Positions 51,015-60,209 of a stretch of 64,000 nucleotides of DNA are shown here, one piece after another. The position numbers and the translations under genes were made by a program. The DNA is taken from NCBI RefSeq assembly GCF_022763345.1, contig NZ_JALEGS010000020.1:1-64000 (forward strand). Reading direction: 5' to 3'. The notes under the pieces were generated by a model that worked only from the letters and a program-made list of their open reading frames with translations, ran no database searches and was not told the DNA's origin. The DNA comes from Phaeodactylibacter sp. GTDB taxonomy: Bacteria; Bacteroidota; Bacteroidia; Chitinophagales; Saprospiraceae. How positions within the stretch are numbered: position 1 is the stretch's first letter; each line of letters opens with the position of its first letter.

Positions 51015-54000
51015 ATGAAAAGACAAATCTCAGTTTCAGGGGGGATTGTATTCCTCATCGGCATGATGGTGCAGTCCTGTGGAGGACCGCAGGCAGATAC
51101 GGCAAATACTATGGAGGCGTCCGCTGAACAGTTCACCATGCTGCCCGCTTCCGAAACGGGTATTAATTTTGAGAACAAGATTATTGAAAAACCCAATCAT
51201 CACCTGGGCTATTACGATTATTACTATAACGGGAGCGGCCTGGCTGCCGGCGATTTTAATAACGATGGGCTGACCGACCTGTTCTTCTGCGGTAACCACG
51301 CAGAGAACACGCTGTACCTGAATGAAGGCGGCCTGAAATTTACCGATGTCACGAAGCAGGCAGGCATTACCTCCTCTAACAAATGGTCGACCGGCGCGAC
51401 CCTGGTGGATATAAATGAAGACGGGTGGCTTGATATCTACGTCAGCAACTCCGGGCCCACCAATGACCGGCAGAAGCTGGCCAATCAGTTGTATGTTAAT
51501 AATCAGGATGGCACCTTCACAGAACAGGCGGAAGCCTATGGTATCGCCGATGGCTCCCGTACGACACAATCCTCCTTCTTCGATATGGACAATGATGGCG
51601 ATCTGGACCTTATCGTGATGAATCATTCGTTGCGCAACCGGGAAGGGAATGCGGTAAAATGGCCATCTACATTTGCAGCTCTTGACCCCGAGATACAAGA
51701 ACAGGATATCAATACCCTCTACCGCAATGAAGGCAACGGAAAATTCACCGATATTACCCGGGAAGCGGGCCTGTATAAGCCGGGCTTTGGCCTGGGGCTT
51801 GCTGTTTCTGACTTTGATGAAAACGGCTTCCTGGATATCTACATCGCCAATGACTATTTCATGCCTGATTTCTTCTACATGAACAACGGTGATGGGACCT
51901 TTACGGATAAAATCAAGAGCCATAACTCACACATCTCTTTCTACTCCATGGGGTGTGATGCGGCCGATGTCAATAATGACGGGCTGGTCGATTTGTCTGT
52001 GGTAGATATGACTCCGGCAGATCACTTCCGCAACAAAACCCTGATGGCCTCCATGAATGTGGATCAGTTTACCTGGCTGAATGACATTCAGGGCTACGCA
52101 CCGCAGTATATGTTCAATACCCTGCAGCTCAACCGGGGTTACGGGGTCTTTAGTGAAATTGGCCTCATGGCGGGCACTTCTCAGACCGACTGGAGCTGGG
52201 CGGCATTGCTAGCCGATTTTGATAACGACGGGCTGAAAGACTTTCTGGTCACTAATGGCTACTACCGGGATACGAAGGACAACGACTGGCGCATCGGGCT
52301 GCAGGAGCGCTACGAGGCAGAAGGCAAATCACCGGAGGTCTACTACAAGCACTTGCTGACGGCGAACTCCCAGCCCATTCCCAACTACATGTACCGCAAC
52401 AAGGGCGACCTGACCTTTGAAGATGTTAGTAAAGCCTGGAACCTGGATGAGCCCTCCTTCTCGCATGGAGCGGTTTACGCTGACCTGGATCAGGACGGCG
52501 ACCTTGATATTGTGACCAATAACCTGGCAGGCAAAGCCTTTGTGCTGAAAAACAACAGCCGGGAAAAAGGCAGCGGCAATTACATCCGGTTTAATCTGAA
52601 ATCAGGCAACAACTTCAATGACTGCCTGAACGCCAAGGTAAGGATTTTCTACGGTGACGGGCAGCAGCAAATGACGGAGTACAGCTTTACCCGTGGGTAT
52701 CAGTCCTATGTGGAACCGGCCGCACATTTTGGTTTGGGCGAGGCCTCAGCAGTAGACCGGGCTGAAATCCATTGGCCGGACGGGCAGGTGACCACCCTAC
52801 AGAAGCCCGGTATCAATCAGGTGCATACCATTGATAAAAATAAGGCACAGCGCACGGCAAAACCGGAAGACAACCGTCGTCCGCTTTTTATGGATATCAC
52901 GAGCCAGCAGCGGAACCTCACCTTCGTACATCAGGAAAACGACTACAATGACTTTGACACCGAGGTGTTGTTGCCACATCGTCAATCCCGTCTGGGGCCA
53001 TGTGTAGCGGTAGCAGACGTCAACGGTGATGGGCTGGAAGATTTCTACGTTGGTGGTGCGAAAGGGCAGCCCGGCGCACTTTATTTGCAGCCGAATACTA
53101 TGGTTTTTGAGCCTTCCCCGCAACCGGTCTTTGCCGCAGATGCCGGCTCGGAAGATTTGGGCGCACTGTTTTTTGATGCCGATCAGGATGGAGACCTGGA
53201 TTTGTATGTGGCGAGCGGAGGCGGCGGGGCTTTTCGCGAAGGCAGCCAGCAATTGCAAGACCGTCTGTACTTGAATAATGGCAGTGGGCAATTCTCAAAA
53301 GCAGCGGCGGCACTGCCCCGCATCACGGGAAGTACGGCCGTAGTGGAGGCATCAGATTGGGATAAAGATGGCGACCTGGACCTGCTGGTAGGCGGGCGGA
53401 CCTTCCCCGGGATGTACCCTCATCACCCGCAGTCCTATCTGTTGCGCAACGACGGCGGCCAATTTACGGATGTAACGAAGGAGTTGTACCCTGACCTGGA
53501 GCGTATAGGCATGATCACAGACGCCTCCTGGACCGATGTGGACGGAGACGGCTGGGAGGATCTTATGATTGTCGGAGAATGGATGCCGATCACCTACCTG
53601 CGCAATCAGGAAGGGCAACTGCAATCCGTACCGGTACTGGAAGACAAAGGCATACGCGGCTGGTGGTACAGCATTGAGCCCGGTGATTTTGACGGGGATG
53701 GCGATCAGGATTTCATTGTAGGCAACATTGGGCTAAACAATAAATTCCACCCCAGTGAAAAGAAAAACCTGCATGTGTTCTGCAACGATTTTGATAGCAA
53801 CGGCACGCCCGATATTGTGCTGAGCAAGCATTACAAAGGCGAAATTGTTCCCGTTCGGGGGAAGGAGTGCTCGACCACGCAAATGCCTTTCCTTGCCGAT
53901 AAATTTAAGTCTTATGCCTCCTTCGCTTCTTCCTCTCTGGAAGATATTTACGGGGCGGATATGCTGGCGGAAGCCCTGCATCTGCAAGTGGACAATTTCG

Positions 54001-54383
54001 CTACCGTGTACCTGGAAAATACAGGGAGCGGGTTCAAGATGCATCAATTGCCGAATGAGATGCAACTGGCTCCTGTCAACAGCATTATCGTGGAAGATTT
54101 CGATAAAGATGGCCATCTGGATGCGGTGCTGGCCGGCAATATTTTTGAAACAGAGGTAGAAACTGCTGCTTATGACGCAGGCAAGGGTTTGTACCTGAAA
54201 GGCCATGGCGATGGCACGTTTTCAACCTCGCTTTACATGCCGGAGAGTGGCCTGTTTGCGCACCGGAATGTAAAGGACATGGCGCTGATCCGTTTAGGCG
54301 GGCAGCGGCCGGCACTGATTGTTGGGAATAACGACTCCTCGCCTCAGGTATTTGCCTGGGTGGCAGACCGTGCGGTACAGTAA
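51015..54383 (+). CDS. VCBS/FG-GAP repeat lipoprotein with ASPIC/UnbV domain
   Basis: 1122 residues. Lipobox GMMVQSC at about residue 22. FG-GAP/VCBS repeats with Ca-binding DxNxDGxxD turns run along the chain: GDFNNDGLTDLFF, DINEDGWLDIYV, DMDNDGDLDLIV, DFDENGFLDIYI, DVNNDGLVDLSV, DLDQDGDLDIVT, then a second set from ADVNGDGLEDFYV on. An ASPIC/UnbV segment lies near 540-600 (RAEIHWPDGQVTTLQKPG). This is the CRTAC-like family often encoded near SusC/SusD in Bacteroidota. Role unclear; surface-exposed propeller likely. It follows the T9SS cargo gene by 60 bases. Confidence 0.92.
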   Translation: MKRQISVSGGIVFLIGMMVQSCGGPQADTANTMEASAEQFTMLPASETGINFENKIIEKPNHHLGYYDYYYNGSGLAAGDFNNDGLTDLFFCGNHAENTLYLNEGGLKFTDVTKQAGITSSNKWSTGATLVDINEDGWLDIYVSNSGPTNDRQKLANQLYVNNQDGTFTEQAEAYGIADGSRTTQSSFFDMDNDGDLDLIVMNHSLRNREGNAVKWPSTFAALDPEIQEQDINTLYRNEGNGKFTDITREAGLYKPGFGLGLAVSDFDENGFLDIYIANDYFMPDFFYMNNGDGTFTDKIKSHNSHISFYSMGCDAADVNNDGLVDLSVVDMTPADHFRNKTLMASMNVDQFTWLNDIQGYAPQYMFNTLQLNRGYGVFSEIGLMAGTSQTDWSWAALLADFDNDGLKDFLVTNGYYRDTKDNDWRIGLQERYEAEGKSPEVYYKHLLTANSQPIPNYMYRNKGDLTFEDVSKAWNLDEPSFSHGAVYADLDQDGDLDIVTNNLAGKAFVLKNNSREKGSGNYIRFNLKSGNNFNDCLNAKVRIFYGDGQQQMTEYSFTRGYQSYVEPAAHFGLGEASAVDRAEIHWPDGQVTTLQKPGINQVHTIDKNKAQRTAKPEDNRRPLFMDITSQQRNLTFVHQENDYNDFDTEVLLPHRQSRLGPCVAVADVNGDGLEDFYVGGAKGQPGALYLQPNTMVFEPSPQPVFAADAGSEDLGALFFDADQDGDLDLYVASGGGGAFREGSQQLQDRLYLNNGSGQFSKAAAALPRITGSTAVVEASDWDKDGDLDLLVGGRTFPGMYPHHPQSYLLRNDGGQFTDVTKELYPDLERIGMITDASWTDVDGDGWEDLMIVGEWMPITYLRNQEGQLQSVPVLEDKGIRGWWYSIEPGDFDGDGDQDFIVGNIGLNNKFHPSEKKNLHVFCNDFDSNGTPDIVLSKHYKGEIVPVRGKECSTTQMPFLADKFKSYASFASSSLEDIYGADMLAEALHLQVDNFATVYLENTGSGFKMHQLPNEMQLAPVNSIIVEDFDKDGHLDAVLAGNIFETEVETAAYDAGKGLYLKGHGDGTFSTSLYMPESGLFAHRNVKDMALIRLGGQRPALIVGNNDSSPQVFAWVADRAVQ

Positions 54384-54403
54384 CCCACAAGTGCAGCACG
54401 CAG

Positions 54404-54446
54404 ACCGGGAGTAGGGCAACAGCAGCAGCCTTGCTCCCGGTTTTTT
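54404..54446 (+). terminator. Terminator after the ASPIC lipoprotein gene
   Basis: ACCGGGAG (54404-54411) and CTCCCGGT (54434-54441) with a T-run to 54446. It abuts the stop of the convergent membrane-protein gene. Confidence 0.85.
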
Positions 54447-55692
54447 ATCGGTTGAAGGGGCTTTCATTGACCCAGTTGAACCCACGGCCCATCAGCAGGA
54501 ATTGCTCCTTGTCCCACCTGGTAGCTTTTACAGACACCGTATCGCCCCGAACGATGCCCCGGAAGTGCCAGGAAACCGCACCGGTGCGGTCGTAGTATAA
54601 CGTATCGCTGAAACGCCCCTGGGAGAAAACAGCCCGCTGAGCTGAGGTATCCACTTCGAGATCAAACCAACGCAGGTGCCCCGGCATGGTTTGTATCACC
54701 GCCCGCCCGGGAAATTCCACCGCAATGTGCTGCCAGCGCCGCCCATCCGTGATCAGCGGAGGAAGGGTATCCTGATTGCGCACCATCGTATCCACCTTGT
54801 ACAGACCATACAGGGGCGGCTTAGGCTGATTGGTAAACTGGGTAGTAACGATAGCTACCAGGACGAGCCCTCCAATTATCATCAGTCCCTTCAGAATATT
54901 CTTGATGTTGCGGTAGCGGGCGCCTGAGAAAAGCTCCGGTGCGTGGGCAGGAGCAGTGGGCTGGTTGAGCACAAAAAGCCGGGCCAGCCGCGGGCCGTCC
55001 AGTGCCAGCAGGAACAGGCAGAAGAGGACTAAATGGGTAGACAGCAGTTTGACCGGTACGTCATAGCAGAAATTGAGCACCATCACGTTCGCCATCACAC
55101 CGAGCGTGACGAGTGCGCCCAGCGTTGTGGTGTGCCGGAACAGCAGCAGTGCCGCTCCCATCAACTCGCCTATGCCCGTAAACAGGTTGTACCCATAAGA
55201 ATAGCCCATAAATGTCCACAGCAACCCCATAGGAGAGGACTCGCCAAACGGTTGCAGCAACCGGTGAAAAGCCGGCTCCGGAAATTGGGCGTGGAGCACT
55301 TTGGCCATACCGTAAATCGCCATCTGCACCACCAGGTAATAGCGCACCACCACAATGAGCGCCTGTAGCAGCCAATCGTAGGCGTGCCGCTTGTCCATGG
55401 CGGTCCAGATGAGCGTACTCAGCAGCGACAGCGACAAAAGAAAGGCTACACTGGCATAATTGTAAAGCCCGTCCCCACTCCCCGTATGCAGGGCCTCCGT
55501 GCTGATTTCAGCGCCTAACAGGGCTTTGGCGAATGCCAAAATTATAGGGTCCCACAGTCCCCTCAGCAGGTTGGAAATGCCCGACTGATTGGATAGGATA
55601 AACAACAGAAAATAGGAGAACAGGAACCGGAAACCGGTCCTTGACAAGGCAGTCCACTTGAGTTGGCGGCTAAGGGTCATAGGGGGCAGCAT
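54445..55692 (-). CDS. Multi-helix membrane protein (DoxX-like)
   Basis: 415 residues; start 55692 or the ATG four codons in (55680). Eight or so transmembrane helices occupy residues 20-285, with VQMAIYGMAKVLHAQFPEP and GIGELMGAALLLFRHTT giving the DoxX-like four-helix pattern (short Gly/Glu-containing helix pairs). The last 120 residues form a periplasmic beta domain (RRWQHIAVEFPGRAVIQ, GAVSWHFRGIVRGD). Function unknown; an electron-carrier or thiol-related membrane role is possible for the family. Confidence 0.72.
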   Translation of the reverse strand: MLPPMTLSRQLKWTALSRTGFRFLFSYFLLFILSNQSGISNLLRGLWDPIILAFAKALLGAEISTEALHTGSGDGLYNYASVAFLLSLSLLSTLIWTAMDKRHAYDWLLQALIVVVRYYLVVQMAIYGMAKVLHAQFPEPAFHRLLQPFGESSPMGLLWTFMGYSYGYNLFTGIGELMGAALLLFRHTTTLGALVTLGVMANVMVLNFCYDVPVKLLSTHLVLFCLFLLALDGPRLARLFVLNQPTAPAHAPELFSGARYRNIKNILKGLMIIGGLVLVAIVTTQFTNQPKPPLYGLYKVDTMVRNQDTLPPLITDGRRWQHIAVEFPGRAVIQTMPGHLRWFDLEVDTSAQRAVFSQGRFSDTLYYDRTGAVSWHFRGIVRGDTVSVKATRWDKEQFLLMGRGFNWVNESPFNR

Positions 55693-55804
55693 TAGTTGTT
55701 CAGAAGATAGACGAACAAGCAGCCGTGAAAGTTAACAATTCTATCCTATCGGTGTTAAACTCCCGCTTTTGAGCAGTAAATGGCGGGTCACGGCCATTCC
55801 AAAG

Positions 55805-55835
55805 TTGCAAAAACGAAATAAAATCCTTATTTTTG
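55805..55835 (+). promoter_or_regulatory. Promoter of the nitroreductase-pirin operon
   Basis: TTG (55805-55807), 20-base spacer, TATTTTTG (55828-55835), a strong Bacteroidota promoter match. Predicted leader about 25 bases to ATG 55867. Confidence 0.65.
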
Positions 55836-55866
55836 ATGTTTAAACATTGAAACGAAGCATTCTGCT

Positions 55867-56472
55867 ATGATGAATCAACAATTGCTGGATAGCAAATCAG
55901 CAAAGACGGAGACTTCGATACACCCGCTGATTGGCAAACGATGGAGCCCCCGGGCTTTTTCCAGTCAGCCCGTGCCACAAGTGATCCTCAATACGCTGTT
56001 TGAGGCGGCGAGCTGGGCGGCTAGTGCATTCAACGAGCAGCCTTGGCAGTACATCTACGCGCATCATGCGGACGAAGCAGGTTTCAGCCGTTTACTGTCC
56101 TGCCTCAATGAGGGCAATCAGGCCTGGGCCAAGGATGCCGGTGTATTGGTGTTGAGCCTGGCACAGCCCAACCTAAGCCGCAATGGCCGTCCCAACCGGC
56201 ACTACATGCATGATACCGGTGCTGCCAATACCAACCTGTTGCTTCAGGCGGCAGATTTGGATATCTACGGCCATATGATGGGCGGCTTTGACTATGAAAA
56301 AACCGTCGCGGAATTTGACCTGAACAAAGACGGGCTGGAACCGGTCTGTTTTATAGCATTGGGTTACCTGGGCGATCCTGAGCAGCTTGATGAGCCTCTG
56401 CGCAGTCGTGAGCAGGGCACCCGCAGCCGCAAACCACTAAATGCCTTTACCTACAAAATTACTGGATCATGA
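55867..56472 (+). CDS. Nitroreductase-family protein
   Basis: 201 residues of the FMN-dependent nitroreductase fold. RWSPRAFSSQPVPQ is the N-terminal FMN-phosphate motif (usual RRSxRxF), followed by AASWAASAFNEQPWQYI (PSxxNxQPW). The C-terminal half has GAANTNLLLQAADLDIYGHMMGGFD and VCFIALGYLGDP (cited cores ANTNLLLQAADLD and FIALGYLGDP). It probably reduces quinones or nitro compounds with NAD(P)H. First gene of a coupled operon; its TGA overlaps the next ATG. Confidence 0.9.
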   Translation: MMNQQLLDSKSAKTETSIHPLIGKRWSPRAFSSQPVPQVILNTLFEAASWAASAFNEQPWQYIYAHHADEAGFSRLLSCLNEGNQAWAKDAGVLVLSLAQPNLSRNGRPNRHYMHDTGAANTNLLLQAADLDIYGHMMGGFDYEKTVAEFDLNKDGLEPVCFIALGYLGDPEQLDEPLRSREQGTRSRKPLNAFTYKITGS

Positions 56473-57314
56473 AAACCATCCTTTCCATCCTGGCAATTGC
56501 CGGGACCTTCGCACTAACGGGCTGCGCTTCTGAGGGAGCACCCCAAGAGTCGGCTAAATCGGTAGCGGTTGCACAGGCAGTTGCCGCCGATCCGGGCTTC
56601 AAAAGTGTATTGCATAAAGCAGATACCCGGGGCGAGACCCGTGCCAGCTGGCTGATTGGCAAACATTCCTTTTCCTTCAACCGGTACTATGACCCTGACC
56701 GGATGAACTTCGGGCTGCTCCGCGTGCTCAACGACGACTGGATTGCCGGCGGTGGCGCATTTCCCATGCACCCGCATGAGAATATGGAAATTATTACCAT
56801 TCAGCTGGAAGGCGGGCTTCAGCATACCGATAATAACGGTGGGCAGGGCGTCATACATGAAAACGAGGTACAGGTGATGTCCGCAGGAACCGGTATCCGG
56901 CATTCTGAAGCCAATGCAAGCCAAACGGAAGTATGCAGGTTGTTGCAAACCTGGGTATTTCCCAATCAAATGGGGTTGAAGCCCCGTTACGATCAGCGGC
57001 GGTTCGATCCGGCCGGCCGGGACAATCAATGGCAGGTGCTGGCGTCTCCGGAAGAAGGGGAGGCCTTGTATCTTCATCAGCAGGCGGTATACAGCCGGGG
57101 CGACTTTGATGCCGGTAAAAAAGTGAAGTACCCTATCCGGTATACGGGCAATGGAGTCTATGCCTTTGTACTGGAAGGGCAATGCACCATCAACGGACAA
57201 CCTCTGGAACGGCGCGATGGTTTCGGCGTTTGGGAAACAGATGCCATCACAGTGGAAGCAACCACCGATACGGAATTGATTCTTATTGAGGTCCCGATGA
57301 TTAACAAAGGATAG
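56469..57314 (+). CDS. Pirin-family protein with lipoprotein signal
   Basis: 281 residues. The cupin core is clear: GKHSFSFNRYYDP, GGAFPMHPHENMEIITIQLEG with metal-binding His, His and Glu, and LQHTDNNGG (core quoted: FPMHPHENMEII). A second, degenerate cupin domain follows. Unlike ordinary cytosolic or nuclear pirins, it begins with a signal peptide and lipobox ALTGC (Cys near 19), so it should be anchored in a membrane facing the periplasm. Quercetinase-like dioxygenase activity is possible. Overlaps the nitroreductase gene by four bases and precedes HupE by two. Confidence 0.88.
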   Translation: MKTILSILAIAGTFALTGCASEGAPQESAKSVAVAQAVAADPGFKSVLHKADTRGETRASWLIGKHSFSFNRYYDPDRMNFGLLRVLNDDWIAGGGAFPMHPHENMEIITIQLEGGLQHTDNNGGQGVIHENEVQVMSAGTGIRHSEANASQTEVCRLLQTWVFPNQMGLKPRYDQRRFDPAGRDNQWQVLASPEEGEALYLHQQAVYSRGDFDAGKKVKYPIRYTGNGVYAFVLEGQCTINGQPLERRDGFGVWETDAITVEATTDTELILIEVPMINKG

Positions 57315-57316
57315 CT

Positions 57317-57940
57317 ATGATGCTGCTGCATAATGCCTTCGCACAGGAGTTTGGGACCTACCTTCAGTTAGGCTTTACCCATATTTTGGACCTGCAAGGG
57401 TATGATCACATTCTGTTTATTGTAGCGCTCTGCGCACTGTATCGTTGGGAAGAATGGCGGAAGGTGCTGGTACTCGTGACTGCCTTCACTATTGGGCACA
57501 GCCTGACGCTGGCGCTGGCTGCGCTGGATGTCATCCGGGTACCGCAGGGCTGGATTGACCTGCTCATTCCAATTACGATTTTGCTGACAGCGGTGCATAA
57601 CATCCGGAGAGGTACTGTTCAGGACAGTGGGCGGTTATTTGACCGCAGGCAGGTGTTCAATTACGGGGCGGCACTGGTTTTCGGGCTGATCCACGGGATG
57701 GGCTTCTCGAACTATTTCCGGTTTTTGCTTGGTGAGGAAAACAGCATCGTCAATCAGCTGCTGGCCTTCAACCTGGGGCTGGAAGGCGGGCAGTTGATTG
57801 TGGTGGGATTGTTTATGTTGTTGCTGTTGTTGTTCACCCGCGCTCTGCGTGCACCGCACCGGGAGTGGAACCTCGTGGTGTCAGGGGCGGCAGGCGGCAT
57901 CGCCATTACCATCATCCTGGAGCTAATGGTAGCGGCATGA
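57317..57940 (+). CDS. HupE/UreJ-family membrane protein
   Basis: 207 residues with six or seven helices. The family signature appears as LGFTHILDLQGYDHILFIVALC near the start, AFTIGHSLTLALA in the middle, and FGLIHGMGFSNYF later (cited: QGYDHILFIVALC). The His and Asp residues within helices may bind nickel or another metal. Members are nickel/cobalt permease candidates; in Bacteroidota they occur with DUF6702 proteins, as here, so the substrate is uncertain. Stop overlaps the next ATG. Confidence 0.88.
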   Translation: MMLLHNAFAQEFGTYLQLGFTHILDLQGYDHILFIVALCALYRWEEWRKVLVLVTAFTIGHSLTLALAALDVIRVPQGWIDLLIPITILLTAVHNIRRGTVQDSGRLFDRRQVFNYGAALVFGLIHGMGFSNYFRFLLGEENSIVNQLLAFNLGLEGGQLIVVGLFMLLLLLFTRALRAPHREWNLVVSGAAGGIAITIILELMVAA

Positions 57941-58449
57941 GGATGAGGCTGTTTTTGGCAGGCGTTTTGCTGATCGTGCTTTGCTGTAGCTGGCACCCGC
58001 TGAAGATGAGCTATACAGCAGTGAAATACGAGCCGGAGAGGCGTTGCCTTGAAGTGACCTTCCGGGTATTCCAGGATGATGTGGAAGCCGCTTTTCTGCG
58101 CAATTATGGCTACCGCTGCAATATTGTTCAGCAAGCGGAAGACCCGGAATTGCTCAGCTATTTGGAGGGCTACTTCGATCAGGTCTTCGATCTGTGGGCT
58201 GGCGGGGAAGAAATCTGCCTGGACTATCTGCGGATGCAGCCAGAGCAGCAAATGGGGCTGGTGCTTTATTTCAAAAGTGCTCCTTTGACCACCCAACAGC
58301 TGGATGTGTTAAAAATATATAATGCGATATTAGTCACCACATTTCCTCAGCAGGTCAATATGTTTTTCCTTGGCCTGGACGCTGACCGCCGCTACACCAC
58401 CCAAATGGATGTAGAGGTACAGCAAGTCAGCATAAATTTTGAACAATGA
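57937..58449 (+). CDS. DUF6702-type secreted protein
   Basis: 170 residues from ATG 57937, which overlaps the HupE stop (ATGA). Signal peptide LFLAGVLLIVLCCSWHP. The start of the mature part, HPLKMSYTAVKYEPERRCLEVTFRVFQDD (core YTAVKYEPERRCLEV), matches the usual opening of this family, in which a short beta strand set precedes a helical part. A DUF6702 gene beside HupE is a recurrent Bacteroidota pair. Role unknown; perhaps a periplasmic metal-handling partner. Confidence 0.8.
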   Translation: MRMRLFLAGVLLIVLCCSWHPLKMSYTAVKYEPERRCLEVTFRVFQDDVEAAFLRNYGYRCNIVQQAEDPELLSYLEGYFDQVFDLWAGGEEICLDYLRMQPEQQMGLVLYFKSAPLTTQQLDVLKIYNAILVTTFPQQVNMFFLGLDADRRYTTQMDVEVQQVSINFEQ

Positions 58450-58757
58450 AAATTGATCTTGCGCAGCACCCCGTGCAGCATAACCCTGAAAGGCGCCGGT
58501 TCGAGGTGAAAGTCGAAGAGAAAACCGCCGTGGCAGAGTATATCATGACGAGCCAGAAACTGATTCTGACCCATACCGAAGTGCCCCGTGGTCTGGAAGG
58601 CAATGGCATTGGTAGCCACCTTGCCGTAGCGGCCCTGACCTATGCTAAAGATAATGATTTAGTCGTGATGCCTCTTTGCCCCTACATGGCGGGTTATATC
58701 GCCCGGCATCCGGAGTGGAAAGCCATTCTGGCACCGGGTATCAATGTCAGTGAATAA
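58446..58757 (+). CDS. Small GNAT-type N-acetyltransferase (YidJ-like)
   Basis: 103 residues, the short GNAT form also called NATD1/YidJ. RRFEVKVEEKTAVAEYIM is the beta hairpin, HTEVPRGLEGNGIGSHLAVAAL the acetyl-CoA loop (core GLEGNGIGSHLA), and VVMPLCPYMAGYIARHPEW the C-terminal signature with the Cys-Pro and HPEW elements. Substrate unknown. Its ATG overlaps the DUF6702 stop, so it is the fifth gene of the operon. Confidence 0.9.
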   Translation: MKIDLAQHPVQHNPERRRFEVKVEEKTAVAEYIMTSQKLILTHTEVPRGLEGNGIGSHLAVAALTYAKDNDLVVMPLCPYMAGYIARHPEWKAILAPGINVSE

Positions 58758-58825
58758 TGACCCCTTGATATTCCGGAAAAACTCCCGGAGAATACGTACT
58801 ATTGCAACCGAAACGAATCCATTCC

Positions 58826-59569
58826 ATGAGCAGTATACGCGTTTTTCGGGACGAGGTCCCCACTCTTGATGTCCCCCAAATGATAGAAGTCGACCGTTTG
58901 ATGACGGAATTCTATGGCATTACTTTGTTGCAGATGATGGAGAACGCGGGGCGCTGCCTGGCGATTCTGGCTCGTGACCGCTTTTTAGATGGTATACCTG
59001 CGGGCAAGATGGTCGCGATACTGGTTGGAAAAGGGCACAATGGAGGGGGCGCTTTGGTCGCTGCCCGCCGGCTCATCAACTGGGGCGCAAAAGTACAGAT
59101 ATATTTAAGCCATCCTCCCGAAGAACTCAACAAGGCTACTTCACAGCAATATCAGACTTTATCTGCAATGGGTGCCTCCTTTCTTTCCGTTACAGATTTG
59201 CCTCAGCGTCTGGAAGGTGAGCTTATCATTGACGGGCTCATTGGCTACCGGTTGATGGGTGACCCACAGGGTATTATCAAAGCCTATATTGAATGGGCGA
59301 ACCGGCAGGCTGCTCCTACGTTGGCGCTGGACACGCCTTCGGGCATAGAACTCACCGCCGGTATAGTTCATAACCCAGCCATCAAAGCGCGGGCTACCCT
59401 CACTTTGGCATTGCCGAAAAGAGGACTGTATCAGGAGGCTGTACAACGTTACCGGGGCGAATTATACCTGGGCGATATTTCAGTGCCGCGCGCATTGTAT
59501 ACCAATCCCGGGCTGGAGATCAAGGTGCCGGATTTATTTACGGAATCCGATGTGTTGCGGCTGCCTTAG
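58826..59569 (+). CDS. YjeF N-terminal domain protein (NAD(P)H-hydrate epimerase-like)
   Basis: 247 residues from ATG 58826. VPQMIEVDRLMTEFYGITLLQMMENAGRCLA is the usual opening (core MIEVDRLMTEFYGI). The nucleotide loop reads LVGKGHNGGGALVAARRL, where the common NNGGDG is HNGGGA, so a conserved Asp is missing. LIIDGLIGY and LALDTPSGIEL are retained. The C-terminal ATP/ADP-dependent dehydratase domain of bacterial Nnr fusions is absent. It may be a stand-alone epimerase or a non-catalytic relative. Confidence 0.8.
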   Translation: MSSIRVFRDEVPTLDVPQMIEVDRLMTEFYGITLLQMMENAGRCLAILARDRFLDGIPAGKMVAILVGKGHNGGGALVAARRLINWGAKVQIYLSHPPEELNKATSQQYQTLSAMGASFLSVTDLPQRLEGELIIDGLIGYRLMGDPQGIIKAYIEWANRQAAPTLALDTPSGIELTAGIVHNPAIKARATLTLALPKRGLYQEAVQRYRGELYLGDISVPRALYTNPGLEIKVPDLFTESDVLRLP

Positions 59570-59609
59570 TCCTGCCGCGAACGGATTACAGAGCTGCTGG
59601 AATAGAAAG

Positions 59610-59636
59610 CCCTGTCAAGCCTAACAGGGTTTGTTT
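59610..59636 (+). terminator. Terminator of the operon end
   Basis: CCCTGT (59610-59615) and ACAGGG (59624-59629) with TTTGTTT after the stem. Confidence 0.7.
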
Positions 59637-59681
59637 ATGTGAGCCCGGCTCCACCGAACTCCATACCCATTGCCCCTGTGC

Positions 59682-60137
59682 TTACGGGGTGTTTCTTTTT
59701 TCATCCGGGGCTGTTGAAGGCGCTTTTTCCACCGGGCTATCTTTCTCTGGGGTTTCCTCTCCTATGGTTTCGCTGGCCTGAGCGACCAGGTTTTCGCCTT
59801 CATAAATATCCAGTGTAGCTAGCATGTAGCTGCCTTCGTCGATGTTGATGGAAGTAACAGAAAGCTGCCGCTCGCCTTCCTGCCCCAGTTCGAATGTACC
59901 GCCCTGTTTGGAAGAGGACCGGTTTTGACGGGTATCTACCCGGAGCATGGTGAGCTGGTAGGAGAGGGACTGATCTTTACCGGAATTATTGGTGCAGTTT
60001 GCGGAGAGCTCAAGCTGGCCATCTTTTTTTGTGAGCTTTAAGGTGGCCAGGATATCTTCAGCTGCTGTTTGAGCAGTTGTAGTACTGCTGAGGAAAAGAC
60101 CCATGAAGGCGAGGAATGCTGTAACCCTGAAATTCAT
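59682..60137 (-). CDS. CsgH-like curli accessory protein
   Basis: 151 residues with signal peptide FLAFMGLFLSSTTTAQ. The mature 100-residue Ig-like beta sandwich (ILATLKLTKKDGQLELSANC, then LSYQLTMLRVDTRQNRSSSKQGG and LSVTSINIDEGSYMLATLDIYEG; cited in part) has the pattern of CsgH/CsgC-type proteins, which hold curli subunits soluble in the periplasm. Two Cys are not conserved as a CXC motif, so CsgH is nearer than CsgC. The C-terminal 30 residues are a polar Pro/Glu tail. It follows the curlin-repeat gene on the same strand, which supports the assignment. Confidence 0.75.
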   Translation of the reverse strand: MNFRVTAFLAFMGLFLSSTTTAQTAAEDILATLKLTKKDGQLELSANCTNNSGKDQSLSYQLTMLRVDTRQNRSSSKQGGTFELGQEGERQLSVTSINIDEGSYMLATLDIYEGENLVAQASETIGEETPEKDSPVEKAPSTAPDEKRNTP

Positions 60138-60191
60138 AGCGGTAAATTTTTTGATTGCTTCTCTGTTGCGGACAGAAGGGTGAAAATAACG

Positions 60192-60209
60192 GCAAATAGT
60201 ACTATTTGC
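60192..60209. promoter_or_regulatory. 18-bp perfect palindrome between curlin gene and csgH-like gene
   Basis: GCAAATAGTACTATTTGC is its own reverse complement. It lies 55 bases upstream of the csgH-like start and may be a regulator site. Confidence 0.5.
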
